From: JBGZFC01 sp964631255
GTDB taxonomy: Bacteria > Bacteroidota > Bacteroidia > Bacteroidales > Dysgonomonadaceae
Assembly: GCA_964631255.1 (NCBI GenBank)
Contig: CAZVWS010000012.1
Coordinates: 1 to 41,528, forward strand
DNA length: 41,528 nucleotides
Reading direction: 5' to 3'
The notes below the pieces were generated by a model that worked only from the letters and a program-made list of their open reading frames with translations, ran no database searches and was not told the origin of the DNA. A program made the translations under genes and the position numbers. How positions within the stretch are numbered: the stretch's first letter is position 1; the number at the start of each line of letters is the position of its first letter. This document shows, piece after piece, positions 8,153-16,642 of this stretch.

Positions 8153-9409
8153 TTATTTTTGGTAATTTTTTACTGTTCCCATAAACAGGATAGAGCCGGT
8201 ATTGTTTTCTTGGATTACATACATAAATGGTCGGTCTGCTCTGAAAGTTACTCTTTCGGTTTCGAGCGAACTTTTTCTGCCTACCATCGTAACGGCGGCA
8301 GCTTCCGTGCCCGATTCGTCGGTACTGATATAAGAATCTTGTTTCACGAAAGTGAGATTGGCAGGATATTTCGATATTTTAGAGAAATCGGCTCTGTCCG
8401 AAAACATTACTCCCATTCCCATATCGGTAAGCACACCGTTCAATCTTTTGCTGTATTCGGTTTTAAATTTGGGCAACGACAAATCTACCTCTGCTTGGCG
8501 AAGACCGGCGTTTAGTCGCTCCCAATAGTTGGCATCTTGCAACGACGCGATGATGGATATCAAACTCTGCTCTTTGCGGGGAAGCAGCACAATCATGCTG
8601 TACGATTTGTTGCCGTAAGGCAATTTTATCATTTGCAGATTTCTGTCTTCGTTGTAGTCAAATTTATTTAATTGTTGCATCATATCTACTTTTACCCGTT
8701 TGCCCGGTTCGTAAAAGAAAGGAGCTTCCATCGTGTTAGAAACATCAAATCGGGTGCTCCAATTGCCTTTGAAATAGATAGCATTGAGCAGGTATATCAA
8801 ATCGTCGGCATTTGTTTTATCTATCACGTTATCAATTAGCCCGTTGGTGTTGTCAGAAGCCCATTGATTAATCTGTCTCACGGTTTCGGGATTTCCAAAT
8901 TCTACTTTTTTTATCTCGGCATCGTAGTTTCTTTTGTTTACTCTTTTAAAACCACATTTTACCGGAACAAATTTATTTGTCCAAATGGAGTTAGCAATGG
9001 ATATCTTTGTTGCCGGATCCGATTTCAACAAATAGTTTTTCAGATTACGATAGTAGGCGTTGAGTTCCTTTTCTGTGAAATCGTTCATTTTTAGTGTTTT
9101 GCGGATAGCCTGATTGGTTTCGCCATCGGTGCCGTTCATGGTCATAGAAAGTGCCATGCTCAGACTGATTGGCGAAATCATGAAATCTTTATTTTCTTCG
9201 TTTGCTTCGTCTATAAAAACTTTTTCAAAAAGTTCAAAAGCAAAAATTTGGTCAGCTTTTCTCATTCTGTCTTCCTTGGTAAGTTGTTGAGTTTCTTTTT
9301 TTTGTTGCAATTGTTGGTTCGTTATATCCGTATTGTTCTTTGCAACAGCAAAACCCATACATACCGATGCAAGAAGCGGATACAATAAAAATTTAGTTCT
9401 AAAAGTCAT
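8153..9409 (-). CDS. secreted serpin (serine/cysteine protease inhibitor family)
   Basis: Serpins are suicide inhibitors that trap proteases by inserting the cleaved reactive loop into a beta sheet. The chosen ATG at 9409 gives 418 residues with a Sec signal peptide (MTFRTKFLLYPLLASVCMGF, probable cleavage after AVA at 21-23). An in-frame ATG at 9541 would put 44 unrelated residues in front of the signal. The serpin core is full length. The reactive loop shows an inhibitory-type hinge GTEAAAVT (about residues 367-374), and the serpin signature near the end reads FRADRPFMYVIQ. Counting from the hinge puts P1 near Ser381, with Arg and Lys at P4 and P3, so the target protease cannot be named. 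It probably acts in the periplasm or outside the cell. Confidence 0.92.
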   Translation of the reverse strand: MTFRTKFLLYPLLASVCMGFAVAKNNTDITNQQLQQKKETQQLTKEDRMRKADQIFAFELFEKVFIDEANEENKDFMISPISLSMALSMTMNGTDGETNQAIRKTLKMNDFTEKELNAYYRNLKNYLLKSDPATKISIANSIWTNKFVPVKCGFKRVNKRNYDAEIKKVEFGNPETVRQINQWASDNTNGLIDNVIDKTNADDLIYLLNAIYFKGNWSTRFDVSNTMEAPFFYEPGKRVKVDMMQQLNKFDYNEDRNLQMIKLPYGNKSYSMIVLLPRKEQSLISIIASLQDANYWERLNAGLRQAEVDLSLPKFKTEYSKRLNGVLTDMGMGVMFSDRADFSKISKYPANLTFVKQDSYISTDESGTEAAAVTMVGRKSSLETERVTFRADRPFMYVIQENNTGSILFMGTVKNYQK

Positions 9410-9479
9410 AAATCTATCATTTAAAGTGATTAAAAAATATTGTTTCTTGTTTGATTGTTTTCTCGTCAAAAAGTTAGGA

Positions 9480-9487
9480 CAAATGTA
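9480..9487 (-). promoter_or_regulatory. -7 element for the serpin gene
   Basis: TACATTTG on the minus strand matches the Bacteroidota -7 consensus TAnnTTTG, with a TTG at 9508-9510 about 20 bases upstream. This predicts a leader of roughly 65 bases. Confidence 0.5.
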
Positions 9488-9570
9488 GTTAAAAAAATCA
9501 AACGATACAATTATAGGATGAATTATATTATTTGCAACCATTTATTGTTCAACAAGACAAAATTATTGTG

Positions 9571-9578
9571 TATTTTTG
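9571..9578 (+). promoter_or_regulatory. -7 element for speA
   Basis: TATTTTTG fits TAnnTTTG about 50 bases upstream of the speA start; a TTG at 9545-9547 is a slightly distant -33 candidate. Confidence 0.45.
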
Positions 9579-9629
9579 TACTCTATTTTTCAAATTATAT
9601 ATCTAAACAATTTAATTCTGCTTATTGAA

Positions 9630-11528
9630 ATGAGAAAATGGCGCATAGAAGACTCGGAAGAATTGTACAACATCAACGGATGGGGTAATGGTTATTTTTC
9701 TATCAACGAAAAAGGGAACGTGCAGGTAACTCCCCGAAAAAAAGACAATCGGAAGGTGGATTTGAACGACCTGATGCGAGAGTTGTACTTGCGCGACGTT
9801 TCGGCACCGGTTCTTATTCGCTTCCCCGAAATATTGGACAACAGAATCGAAAAGATATCCAACAGTTTCCATATTGCATCCAAAGAGTATGATTATAAGG
9901 CACAAAACTATATCATCTATCCCATCAAAGTGAACCAGATGCGCCAAGTGGTAGAAGAGATTGTAACCTACGGCAAACGATACAATATTGGCTTAGAGGC
10001 AGGCTCAAAACCCGAACTGCACGCCGTGCTTGCTACCAATACCGACCCAAATTCGCTCATCATTTGCAATGGTTATAAGGATGAAAGTTACATAGAACTG
10101 GCTCTGCTATCGCAAAAAATGGGCAAGCAGATTTTTATTGTTGTAGAGAAAATAAACGAATTGGACCTCACCATCCAAATAGCCAAACGACTAAAAGTGA
10201 AGCCCAATATTGGTATTCGGGTGAAACTTGCCAGCTCGGGTAGCGGCAAATGGGAAGAATCGGGTGGCGATGGCAGCAAATTCGGATTGAACTCGAGCGA
10301 GCTGCTCGACGCTATGGAAATTTTGAAAAAACACAAAATGTCCGACTGTTTCCGATTGATTCATTTTCATATCGGAAGTCAGATTACCAAAATACGCCGA
10401 ATAAAAACGGCACTTCGCGAAGCAGCACAGTTTTATGTACAACTGCACTCCATGGGATTCAATATTGAGTTTGTAGATATTGGCGGTGGCTTGGGCGTTG
10501 ACTACGATGGCACACGCTCATCTTATACCGAAAACAGCATCAACTATTCCATTCAAGAGTATGTGAACGACTCTGTTTTCTCTTTTGTGGATGCGGCAAA
10601 CAAAAACGAAATTCCACATCCCAATATAATTACTGAATCGGGGCGCGCGCTCACGGCACATCATTCCATTTTGGTTTTTGAGGTGTTGGAAACTGCTACT
10701 TTGCCCGAATGGGAAGAAAACAAAATGATTGAGGAAGACGACCACGAACTGGTAAAAGAACTTTATTCCATTTGGGATAATCTGTCGCAAGCGCGCATGC
10801 TCGAAGCGTGGCACGATGCGCAACAGATACGTGAGGAGTCGCTCGATTTATTTAGTTTGGGTATGTTCAATCTGAAATCGCGTGCGCAAGTTGAGGAACT
10901 CTATTTCTCCATTGCCCGTGAAATAAATCTGCTCACTAACCGGGCAAAACATGTGCCCGAAGAGTTAAGACAACTATCGGCACTATTGCCCGACAAATAT
11001 TTTTGCAATTTCTCGCTTTTCCAATCCCTACCCGACTCTTGGGCAATTGACCAAATATTCCCGATAATACCCATACACCGATTGGGCGAAAAACCGGACA
11101 AAACTGCCACTTTGCAAGATATAACTTGCGATTCGGACGGAAAAATAGCAAACTTCACTGCACAAGACGGTTTTCACACATCTTACTTGCCCGTGCACTC
11201 CAAGAAAAAAGATGAACCCTATTATATCGGGGTTTTCCTCGTGGGTGCGTATCAAGAAATTTTGGGCGATTTGCACAATCTGTTTGGCGATACCAACGTG
11301 GTGCACATCAGCACCCACGAAAATGGTTACAATATTGACCAAGTAATTGATGGAGAAACAGTTGCCGAAGTATTGGATTATGCCCAATACAATGCAAAAA
11401 AATTGGTACGAACGGTTGAAACTTGGGTAAATAGCTCCGTGAAACAGGGAAAAATATCGTTGGAAGAGGGCAAAGAATTTTTATCCAACTACCGCTCCGG
11501 ATTGTACGGATACACCTATTTGGAGTAA
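9630..11528 (+). CDS. speA: biosynthetic arginine decarboxylase
   Basis: SpeA decarboxylates arginine to agmatine with pyridoxal phosphate, the first step of the agmatine route to polyamines. The start at 9630 (MRKWRIEDSEELYNINGWGN) is preferred over an in-frame ATG at 9576, because the family N-terminus begins with this sequence and the earlier start would overlap the likely promoter. The 632-residue protein has the PLP lysine at Lys100 (YPIKVNQM), the barrel motif HFHIGSQ, the phosphate-binding DIGGGLGVDYDGT, and the helical insertion and C-terminal half of SpeA. It is transcribed alone and is probably cytoplasmic. Confidence 0.95.
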   Translation: MRKWRIEDSEELYNINGWGNGYFSINEKGNVQVTPRKKDNRKVDLNDLMRELYLRDVSAPVLIRFPEILDNRIEKISNSFHIASKEYDYKAQNYIIYPIKVNQMRQVVEEIVTYGKRYNIGLEAGSKPELHAVLATNTDPNSLIICNGYKDESYIELALLSQKMGKQIFIVVEKINELDLTIQIAKRLKVKPNIGIRVKLASSGSGKWEESGGDGSKFGLNSSELLDAMEILKKHKMSDCFRLIHFHIGSQITKIRRIKTALREAAQFYVQLHSMGFNIEFVDIGGGLGVDYDGTRSSYTENSINYSIQEYVNDSVFSFVDAANKNEIPHPNIITESGRALTAHHSILVFEVLETATLPEWEENKMIEEDDHELVKELYSIWDNLSQARMLEAWHDAQQIREESLDLFSLGMFNLKSRAQVEELYFSIAREINLLTNRAKHVPEELRQLSALLPDKYFCNFSLFQSLPDSWAIDQIFPIIPIHRLGEKPDKTATLQDITCDSDGKIANFTAQDGFHTSYLPVHSKKKDEPYYIGVFLVGAYQEILGDLHNLFGDTNVVHISTHENGYNIDQVIDGETVAEVLDYAQYNAKKLVRTVETWVNSSVKQGKISLEEGKEFLSNYRSGLYGYTYLE

Positions 11529-11773
11529 TGAATGATCTTCTGATTATTTTATAAAAACCAGGAATTTATATTCAAGATAAAAGAGCCAAGAAACAAGAAA
11601 TAAGAATCAAGACTTTTAGAATTGAAGACAATCAGATTTTTCTGAAATGTTTCTCCTTTCGTTGAGCAACATCGGACTTCAGACATCTGTCATCGGACAA
11701 AATTCATCTTCTCGTGTGTCGAAATTCTTTATTCCGTTCATGGATATTTTACCCTAAAGAAAAGTAAACTTTT
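11529..11773. other. intergenic stretch with simple CAAGAA-type repeats
   Basis: No gene is visible between speA and cobC, whose 3' ends face each other. The left half holds a run of imperfect caagaa/taagaa units (about 11580-11615). The right half holds one copy of a dispersed repeat listed separately. A very short hairpin on the minus strand near 11765 (GTAAA-AAAG-TTTAC followed by TTTTCTTT) is a weak candidate terminator for the cob operon. Confidence 0.4.
11646..11733 (+). repeat. dispersed intergenic repeat, copy 1
   Basis: This is related to 21863-21943. Both copies begin aatgtttc, share g-t-t-[ga]-a-g-c-a, and have a core of 21 bases (11682-11702) that matches 21905-21925 at 19 positions. 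Both end with a similar t-g-t-c-g-a-[at]-a-t-t segment. Neither copy overlaps a gene. Confidence 0.55.
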
Positions 11774-12298
11774 TTACACCAAGTCAAAAGTTACAATACT
11801 ACCGTAAGGAACTGTATTATCGAATGCTGTCCTCAAAGTGGCTTGTCCAAAATAGACTTTGGCGCAGTTGATGACGCCGGCGTGTGCAAAAATGTAAACG
11901 ACGGCGTTTTCTGTCTCTTTCAACTCGTCCAGAAAATGAGAAATACGGGCATACATCTGCATAAGCGATTCGCCATTGGGTGGAGGATTGGAAATCCAAT
12001 CATTGGTCCAATCTTCCATATCCAAATCATTCCATCGGCACAGCTCCCAATCGCCAAAAAATATTTCTTTCAACCGCTTATCTAATATGGCATCTGTGAA
12101 ATCGCAATGATGCGCAAGTTTCACACAGCGACTCAACGGACTGCTAAAAACGGCATCGGGATTGGGTAAATTTTCCAAATTAGCTTTCACGACATCTGCC
12201 TCTTGCACAAAAGAGTCTTTCACGGGCACATCCGATTGACCGTAGCAAATACCATTGTCAACATCTACCGATGTGTGTCTGATAAAATGAACTTTCAT
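11774..12298 (-). CDS. cobC: alpha-ribazole phosphatase CobC
   Basis: CobC is a histidine-phosphatase-fold enzyme that removes the 5' phosphate from alpha-ribazole phosphate or from adenosylcobalamin 5'-phosphate in nucleotide-loop assembly. The 174-residue protein starts MKVHFIRHTSVDVDNGICYG with the catalytic Arg7-His8 and carries the second histidine in FAHAGVINC. The G-x-C-Y-G-Q-x-D-V sequence after the first motif is typical of CobC rather than of phosphoglycerate mutases. It is the last gene of the minus-strand cob operon, 8 bases after cobS, which settles the assignment. Confidence 0.92.
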   Translation of the reverse strand: MKVHFIRHTSVDVDNGICYGQSDVPVKDSFVQEADVVKANLENLPNPDAVFSSPLSRCVKLAHHCDFTDAILDKRLKEIFFGDWELCRWNDLDMEDWTNDWISNPPPNGESLMQMYARISHFLDELKETENAVVYIFAHAGVINCAKVYFGQATLRTAFDNTVPYGSIVTFDLV

Positions 12299-12306
12299 AC
12301 TTTATT

Positions 12307-13059
12307 TTATATTTGATTGATAATTAGAACACTTAAATAAAAGGAGAGCTCACATAAAATAAATTGAGCACCACAGCAATCGCCCGTATATCCGTTTATC
12401 TTTTTCTTCATCAGATAGATGGTAACCAAAAAAACCAAAACGGGAAGAATACACGCCAGCAACCAACTGAAATTGGGAATAAGCACCAGAGGCAACATAC
12501 CAAAAACCAATGCTACCAACCATACCGAAAACGACATCCGATTGTAAACCACACGCGATTTGTTGGTCTCGGCAGTGCGTGCGTAAGGCAAAAAAAGTGT
12601 GATATGCGAACTAACAAATTTGCTAAACGGGTCGGCTGCGAGTATCGCCACAATAGCTATGGACAAAGGCAAATGTGCCAAAATTTGCCACAAAAGCAAA
12701 AAATAGACCACCAACCCAATTACTCCGTACACGCCGATATGCGAATCTTTCATGATTGCCAAAATGCGCTCGCGCGAAGTGCCACCGCCAAAACCATCCA
12801 GAAAATCGGCAAATCCGTCTTCATGCAATGCACCGGTCAAAACCAATCTGGCGGCAATGGCAAGTATAACCGCCACCGACAGAGGTAAAAATTGTGCCGC
12901 AAGCCACAAAACGGCAGCCATCGTGCCACCCGTAATCCAACCGGCGACAGGCCAATAATTGGCAACCTGTTTGTAGTACTCTTGCGGGATGACAAGTTTT
13001 TTTATTCGCCACAAAGGCAAACGAGTAAAAAATATGATTGCAGCCGCTAAATGCTTCAT
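12307..13059 (-). CDS. cobS: adenosylcobinamide-GDP ribazoletransferase (cobalamin synthase) CobS
   Basis: CobS is the integral membrane enzyme that joins adenosylcobinamide-GDP to alpha-ribazole (or its phosphate) to give the cobalamin. The 250-residue protein has several hydrophobic segments. Its conserved acidic motif is at 80-93 (EDGFADFLDGFGGG), followed by ERILAIMKDSHIGVYG. It lies 4 bases after cobT and 8 bases before cobC in the same operon, the usual set of partners. Confidence 0.96.
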   Translation of the reverse strand: MKHLAAAIIFFTRLPLWRIKKLVIPQEYYKQVANYWPVAGWITGGTMAAVLWLAAQFLPLSVAVILAIAARLVLTGALHEDGFADFLDGFGGGTSRERILAIMKDSHIGVYGVIGLVVYFLLLWQILAHLPLSIAIVAILAADPFSKFVSSHITLFLPYARTAETNKSRVVYNRMSFSVWLVALVFGMLPLVLIPNFSWLLACILPVLVFLVTIYLMKKKINGYTGDCCGAQFILCELSFYLSVLIINQI

Positions 13060-13063
13060 TTCG

Positions 13064-14101
13064 TTAGAAATATTTGGTAACCTCTATTTTCTTGAAAGAA
13101 TTCATCTCGTTAATCATGCGTACAGCCGAATCCACGATTGGAAAAGCGCAAAGTGCACCACTGCCCTCACCCAATCGCAAATCGAGTTGTAAAATGGGTT
13201 TTACCTGCAAATAGTCGAGCAATAATTTGTGTCCTGCTTCGTCGCCACAATGACCAAAAACACAGTAATCTAATATATTGGGGCAAATTTTGTAGGCAGC
13301 AAGCACGCAATTGGTCATGATAAAACCATCTATTAAAATGGTCATATTCAATTGAGCAGCTCGTATCATTGCGCCAACTGTCATCACCATTTCGAAACCG
13401 CCAAACTGTTGCATAATTTTTTCTACCGATGCATCACCGGTATAGTTTTGCATGCAACGTGTCAATACATCGTATTTGTGTGCTACAATGGTACCCGTAT
13501 GATCGCAACCCGCGCCAATACATTTATCCAATGGAATTTGTGTGAGATAGGTCATCCAAAGTGAGGACGACGAAGTGTTTGTTATTCCCATTTCGCCAAA
13601 GGCGATAACGTTGCAGCCTTCGTCGGCACACATTTGTACGCACTCCGCACCACGCTCCATCGCTTGCTCCATTTCTTCAGGTGTCATGGCAGCTTCGTAG
13701 AGATAGTTGCGAGTAGATTTTCTGATTTTTTTATGGATGATGGCAATCTCTTCGGAGAAATCATAATTCACGCCCGCATCCACAACCTGCAAATCGAAAT
13801 GGTGTTGTCTTGCCAGGAAATTGATTCCCGCACCTCCGTTCAAGAAATTCACAATCATCTGGTAAGTAACCTCTTGTGGCGACAAACTCACCTTTTCGGC
13901 AGCTATGCCATGGTCGCCGGCAAAAACAATATGGCATGGATGCAATAATTGGGGCGATAATGTTTGCTGAATCAATCCGATTTGCAATGCCAACTCTTCC
14001 AAACGTCCCAGAGAGCCTTTGGGTTTTGTCAGATTGTCTATTTTCTCTTGCAGTGCTTCTTTTATTGCCGCATTTGGCTTTTCTACTGAATAACTTTTCA
14101 T
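13064..14101 (-). CDS. cobT: nicotinate-nucleotide--dimethylbenzimidazole phosphoribosyltransferase CobT
   Basis: CobT transfers phosphoribose from nicotinate mononucleotide to the lower-ligand base to make alpha-ribazole 5'-phosphate. The 345-residue protein is full length. Visible motifs are LTKPKGSLGRLEELA (24-38), the AGDHG loop (61-65), GEMGITNTSSSS (169-180) and GEGSGA at 311-316, where Glu312 corresponds to the catalytic glutamate of the family. The sequence alone does not show which base is activated. No bluB or bza genes for dimethylbenzimidazole synthesis are in the window, so the lower ligand may be scavenged or made elsewhere. Confidence 0.96.
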   Translation of the reverse strand: MKSYSVEKPNAAIKEALQEKIDNLTKPKGSLGRLEELALQIGLIQQTLSPQLLHPCHIVFAGDHGIAAEKVSLSPQEVTYQMIVNFLNGGAGINFLARQHHFDLQVVDAGVNYDFSEEIAIIHKKIRKSTRNYLYEAAMTPEEMEQAMERGAECVQMCADEGCNVIAFGEMGITNTSSSSLWMTYLTQIPLDKCIGAGCDHTGTIVAHKYDVLTRCMQNYTGDASVEKIMQQFGGFEMVMTVGAMIRAAQLNMTILIDGFIMTNCVLAAYKICPNILDYCVFGHCGDEAGHKLLLDYLQVKPILQLDLRLGEGSGALCAFPIVDSAVRMINEMNSFKKIEVTKYF

Positions 14102-14123
14102 TGATATTTATTTTTTATTTTAA

Positions 14124-14636
14124 TCATTTAATTTGGTGAGGAATGCCCGAAACCATCAGAAAAACCTCGTCGGCATTGGCGGCGATAAATTGGTTCAACC
14201 AACCTTGTAAATCGGCAAATTTGCGCTGCAATTGGTTTTCAGACATGCCGCCCATCCCCAATTCGTTTGTAACGAATATAAATTGGGCGTTTTGGTTGGT
14301 AAACAACTCAAATTCTCTTTTCAATTGAGACAGAGCCAGTTCGGTATCTGCATGCAGGTCGAAGAAAAAATTGGTAGCCCAAAGCGTTACACAATCCACC
14401 AAAACAGTTTTGCCATCCAGTTGGTGCTTGCTCAACTCTTTTTCCTCTTCTATATTAATCCATTCGGGACCACGGTCTTTTTTGTGGCGTTCTATTCGTT
14501 GCGCATGTTCTTCGTCCCACACACGCGAAGTTGCCAAATAAACCGGATTTCCAGAAAAAGACAACGCCAACTCTTGCGCGTATCTACTTTTTCCCGAACG
14601 TTGTCCACCCGTAATAAGTATTATTTTTTTCATCAT
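14124..14636 (-). CDS. cobU: adenosylcobinamide kinase / adenosylcobinamide-phosphate guanylyltransferase CobU
   Basis: This bifunctional enzyme phosphorylates adenosylcobinamide and then attaches GMP to give adenosylcobinamide-GDP. From the ATG-ATG at 14636/14633 the protein is 170 residues, the usual CobU length; a longer frame from 14693 would run into cbiB and lacks family sequence. The P-loop is GGQRSGKS (10-17). His51 in RIERHKKDRGPEW corresponds to the guanylylated histidine, and V-D-C-V-T-L-W and TNELGMGG motifs follow. It lies between cbiB (11 bases upstream) and cobT in the operon. Confidence 0.94.
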   Translation of the reverse strand: MMKKIILITGGQRSGKSRYAQELALSFSGNPVYLATSRVWDEEHAQRIERHKKDRGPEWINIEEEKELSKHQLDGKTVLVDCVTLWATNFFFDLHADTELALSQLKREFELFTNQNAQFIFVTNELGMGGMSENQLQRKFADLQGWLNQFIAANADEVFLMVSGIPHQIK

Positions 14637-14646
14637 AATCAAGTTT

Positions 14647-15594
14647 CTATGCCAAAGAATAACCGATGAACAAGACCATGACAACCAGGGCAATCATCAC
14701 CATTTCGGAACGACGATTGGTGGTTGTGGCTATTTGCATATCTTGTGTTGTTAAAATTTTATCGTTGGTGCCAATATGTGGTTTTTCTACCAATTGACCA
14801 AAGTATCTGTTTGGTCCGCCAAATCGGCAATTCAAAATAGCAGCCAAGGCGGCTTCGGGATAACCCGAATTGGGACTCGCGTGCCGTTTTCCTTGGGAGA
14901 ATACCCATTCCATTAAATGCAATTTGTTGCTAACTAACAACATAATTATTGCCGTAAGGCGTGCCGGAATATAATTTGCCACATCGTCGATGCGTGCTGC
15001 CCACCGACCAAAATCAATATATCGGGCATTTTTGTAGCCAATCATGGAATCCAGCGTATTTATCATTTTGTATGCAAGCATGCCGGGAGCACCAAAAAAC
15101 ATAAACCAAAATAGCGGAGCAATAACTCCATCGCTCAGATTTTCGGCAAGAGTTTCTAATGCGGCTGTGCGTATTTGTTGCGAGGAGAGTGATGAAGTAT
15201 CACGTCCTACAATACGTGCAACTTGCACACGTCCTGCCTCTTCCGATATATCTACCGCATCAAAAACGGCTTTTACTTCACAAATCAATGTTTTGCCGGC
15301 AAGGCAATAAAAAACCACTACCGACGTAAGTAGAGCCGCAAGAAAAGGCGACACAAACACGGCAAATTTTAGCAGGAAGAAGGTAAGAATCAACACACCA
15401 ACAATCAATCCGACAGAAAAAAACGCACCTTTCAGCACCCTGTTTTCGCCTTTATTTAACCGTTTTTCTCCCCAAGCGATGGTTTTTCCGAACCATACGA
15501 TGGGATGCGGCAAATGAGGCGGATCGCCAAAAATGGAGTCGGTAATCCATCCAACCAGCAACGGGATAAGGAGTAAAATCAAGAGCTCATCCAT
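14647..15594 (-). CDS. cbiB: adenosylcobinamide-phosphate synthase CbiB
   Basis: CbiB is an integral membrane protein that attaches aminopropanol O-phosphate (made by CobD) to adenosylcobyric acid. The 315-residue protein has the family start with T-D-S-I-F-G-D-P-P-H-x-P-H-P-I-x-W-F-G-K, several transmembrane helices, and the conserved NLSDGVIAPLFWF and INTLDSMIGYKN segments. Its start codon lies inside the end of cobD (16-base overlap), so the two are translationally coupled and act in consecutive steps. Confidence 0.95.
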   Translation of the reverse strand: MDELLILLLIPLLVGWITDSIFGDPPHLPHPIVWFGKTIAWGEKRLNKGENRVLKGAFFSVGLIVGVLILTFFLLKFAVFVSPFLAALLTSVVVFYCLAGKTLICEVKAVFDAVDISEEAGRVQVARIVGRDTSSLSSQQIRTAALETLAENLSDGVIAPLFWFMFFGAPGMLAYKMINTLDSMIGYKNARYIDFGRWAARIDDVANYIPARLTAIIMLLVSNKLHLMEWVFSQGKRHASPNSGYPEAALAAILNCRFGGPNRYFGQLVEKPHIGTNDKILTTQDMQIATTTNRRSEMVMIALVVMVLFIGYSLA

Positions 15595-16595
15595 TGCGCA
15601 ATAGCTTTTACAAGTTCCCGATTTTCGTTCATTGTTTGTGTCGCGATGCGAAAATATCGCTCGTCGAGACCAAAAAAATTGGATGCATCGCGTATCAAAA
15701 TACCATGGTTTTCAATTAGCCACGTTTTTAATTGTGAAGCTTGTTTCCCGTTAGGAAGGCAACAGAGAAAAAAATGGGTGTCGGAAGGGATGATTTGCAA
15801 TCCTTCTATTTGGCTCAATTCCGTTTTAAGCCATTCTGTATCCGACAGATATTGGTCAATATCGATTGGGATTTCTCGTTTTTGCAACAAGAAAATACCT
15901 GCTTCAACCGCCAAGGCATTTACCGACCAAGGCATTTTGTATTTTTCTATTTTTTCAACAATTTCCGCTTTGGCAACGATGTATCCTAAGCGGAGCCCCG
16001 GAACGGCATATTTTTTTGTAAGTGAATGTATTTCAATTAAATTAGTTGGAATTTCATCTGCGTTTTTCCATAAATCGGTATTCTTTTTCGTGAAAAACGA
16101 ATAACTTCTGTCCACAATGAAAGTTTTATTGTTGTGCTTTATCATCCATTGGTTCAACTCCTGTGTATCAATTACTTTTCCATCGGGGTTATTGGGATTA
16201 CATAACCAAACGAGTTCAGTTTCATCAGATATTTTCGACAAATGCGAAATATAATCTACCGTGTGATTATTCGCAAAACAGCCATCGGCATACTCGCTAA
16301 AAGTAGGAGCTAAAACGGCTGAATTACCACCAAAAAATGCGCGAGCCACCATATAAATTGCTTCCGTAGCCCCATTGGTAATCAAAACGTTATTCGGGTT
16401 TACACGGTGTTTGGTCGCCACCAATTGCTGCAAGGAGCGGGCATCGGGTTCGGGATAAGAATGAATGATGGAAATATGTTGGCACAGGTGTTTTTCCAAT
16501 GCCGAAATATCTTGTCGGGCAAAGATATTGGAGCTGAAATTGCTCTTGATTTCTCGCGTGTAATTATGCGCGTCGTCGCCGTGTCCTTGAATCAT
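15579..16595 (-). CDS. cobD: L-threonine O-3-phosphate decarboxylase CobD (PLP enzyme)
   Basis: CobD decarboxylates L-threonine O-3-phosphate to (R)-1-amino-2-propanol O-2-phosphate, the linker between corrin and nucleotide loop. The 338-residue protein is a class I/II aminotransferase-fold protein: a G-H-G-D start, ITNGATEAIY (72-81), NPNNPDG (133-139), Asp162, and the PLP lysine Lys194 in SLTKKYAVPGLRLGY. The general fold resembles histidinol-phosphate aminotransferase, but the short N-terminus and the position between cbiP and cbiB point to CobD. Its substrate needs a threonine kinase, and no GHMP-type kinase (PduX) is present in the window. Confidence 0.93.
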   Translation of the reverse strand: MIQGHGDDAHNYTREIKSNFSSNIFARQDISALEKHLCQHISIIHSYPEPDARSLQQLVATKHRVNPNNVLITNGATEAIYMVARAFFGGNSAVLAPTFSEYADGCFANNHTVDYISHLSKISDETELVWLCNPNNPDGKVIDTQELNQWMIKHNNKTFIVDRSYSFFTKKNTDLWKNADEIPTNLIEIHSLTKKYAVPGLRLGYIVAKAEIVEKIEKYKMPWSVNALAVEAGIFLLQKREIPIDIDQYLSDTEWLKTELSQIEGLQIIPSDTHFFLCCLPNGKQASQLKTWLIENHGILIRDASNFFGLDERYFRIATQTMNENRELVKAIAQWMSS

Positions 16596-16642
16596 TTTTT
16601 TGTTTATATAAATCTATTAAAAGTATGTTTATCAATATTTTG

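Noticed and set aside
11577..11615. CAAGAA-type short repeats considered as a CRISPR or tandem-repeat locus
   Set aside because: Units are only 5-7 bases, imperfect and without spacers, as in low-complexity intergenic DNA.
15579..16595. Histidinol-phosphate aminotransferase as identity of the PLP gene
   Set aside because: The fold is shared, but overlap with cbiB, position in the cob operon and the short CobD-like N-terminus favour threonine-phosphate decarboxylase.
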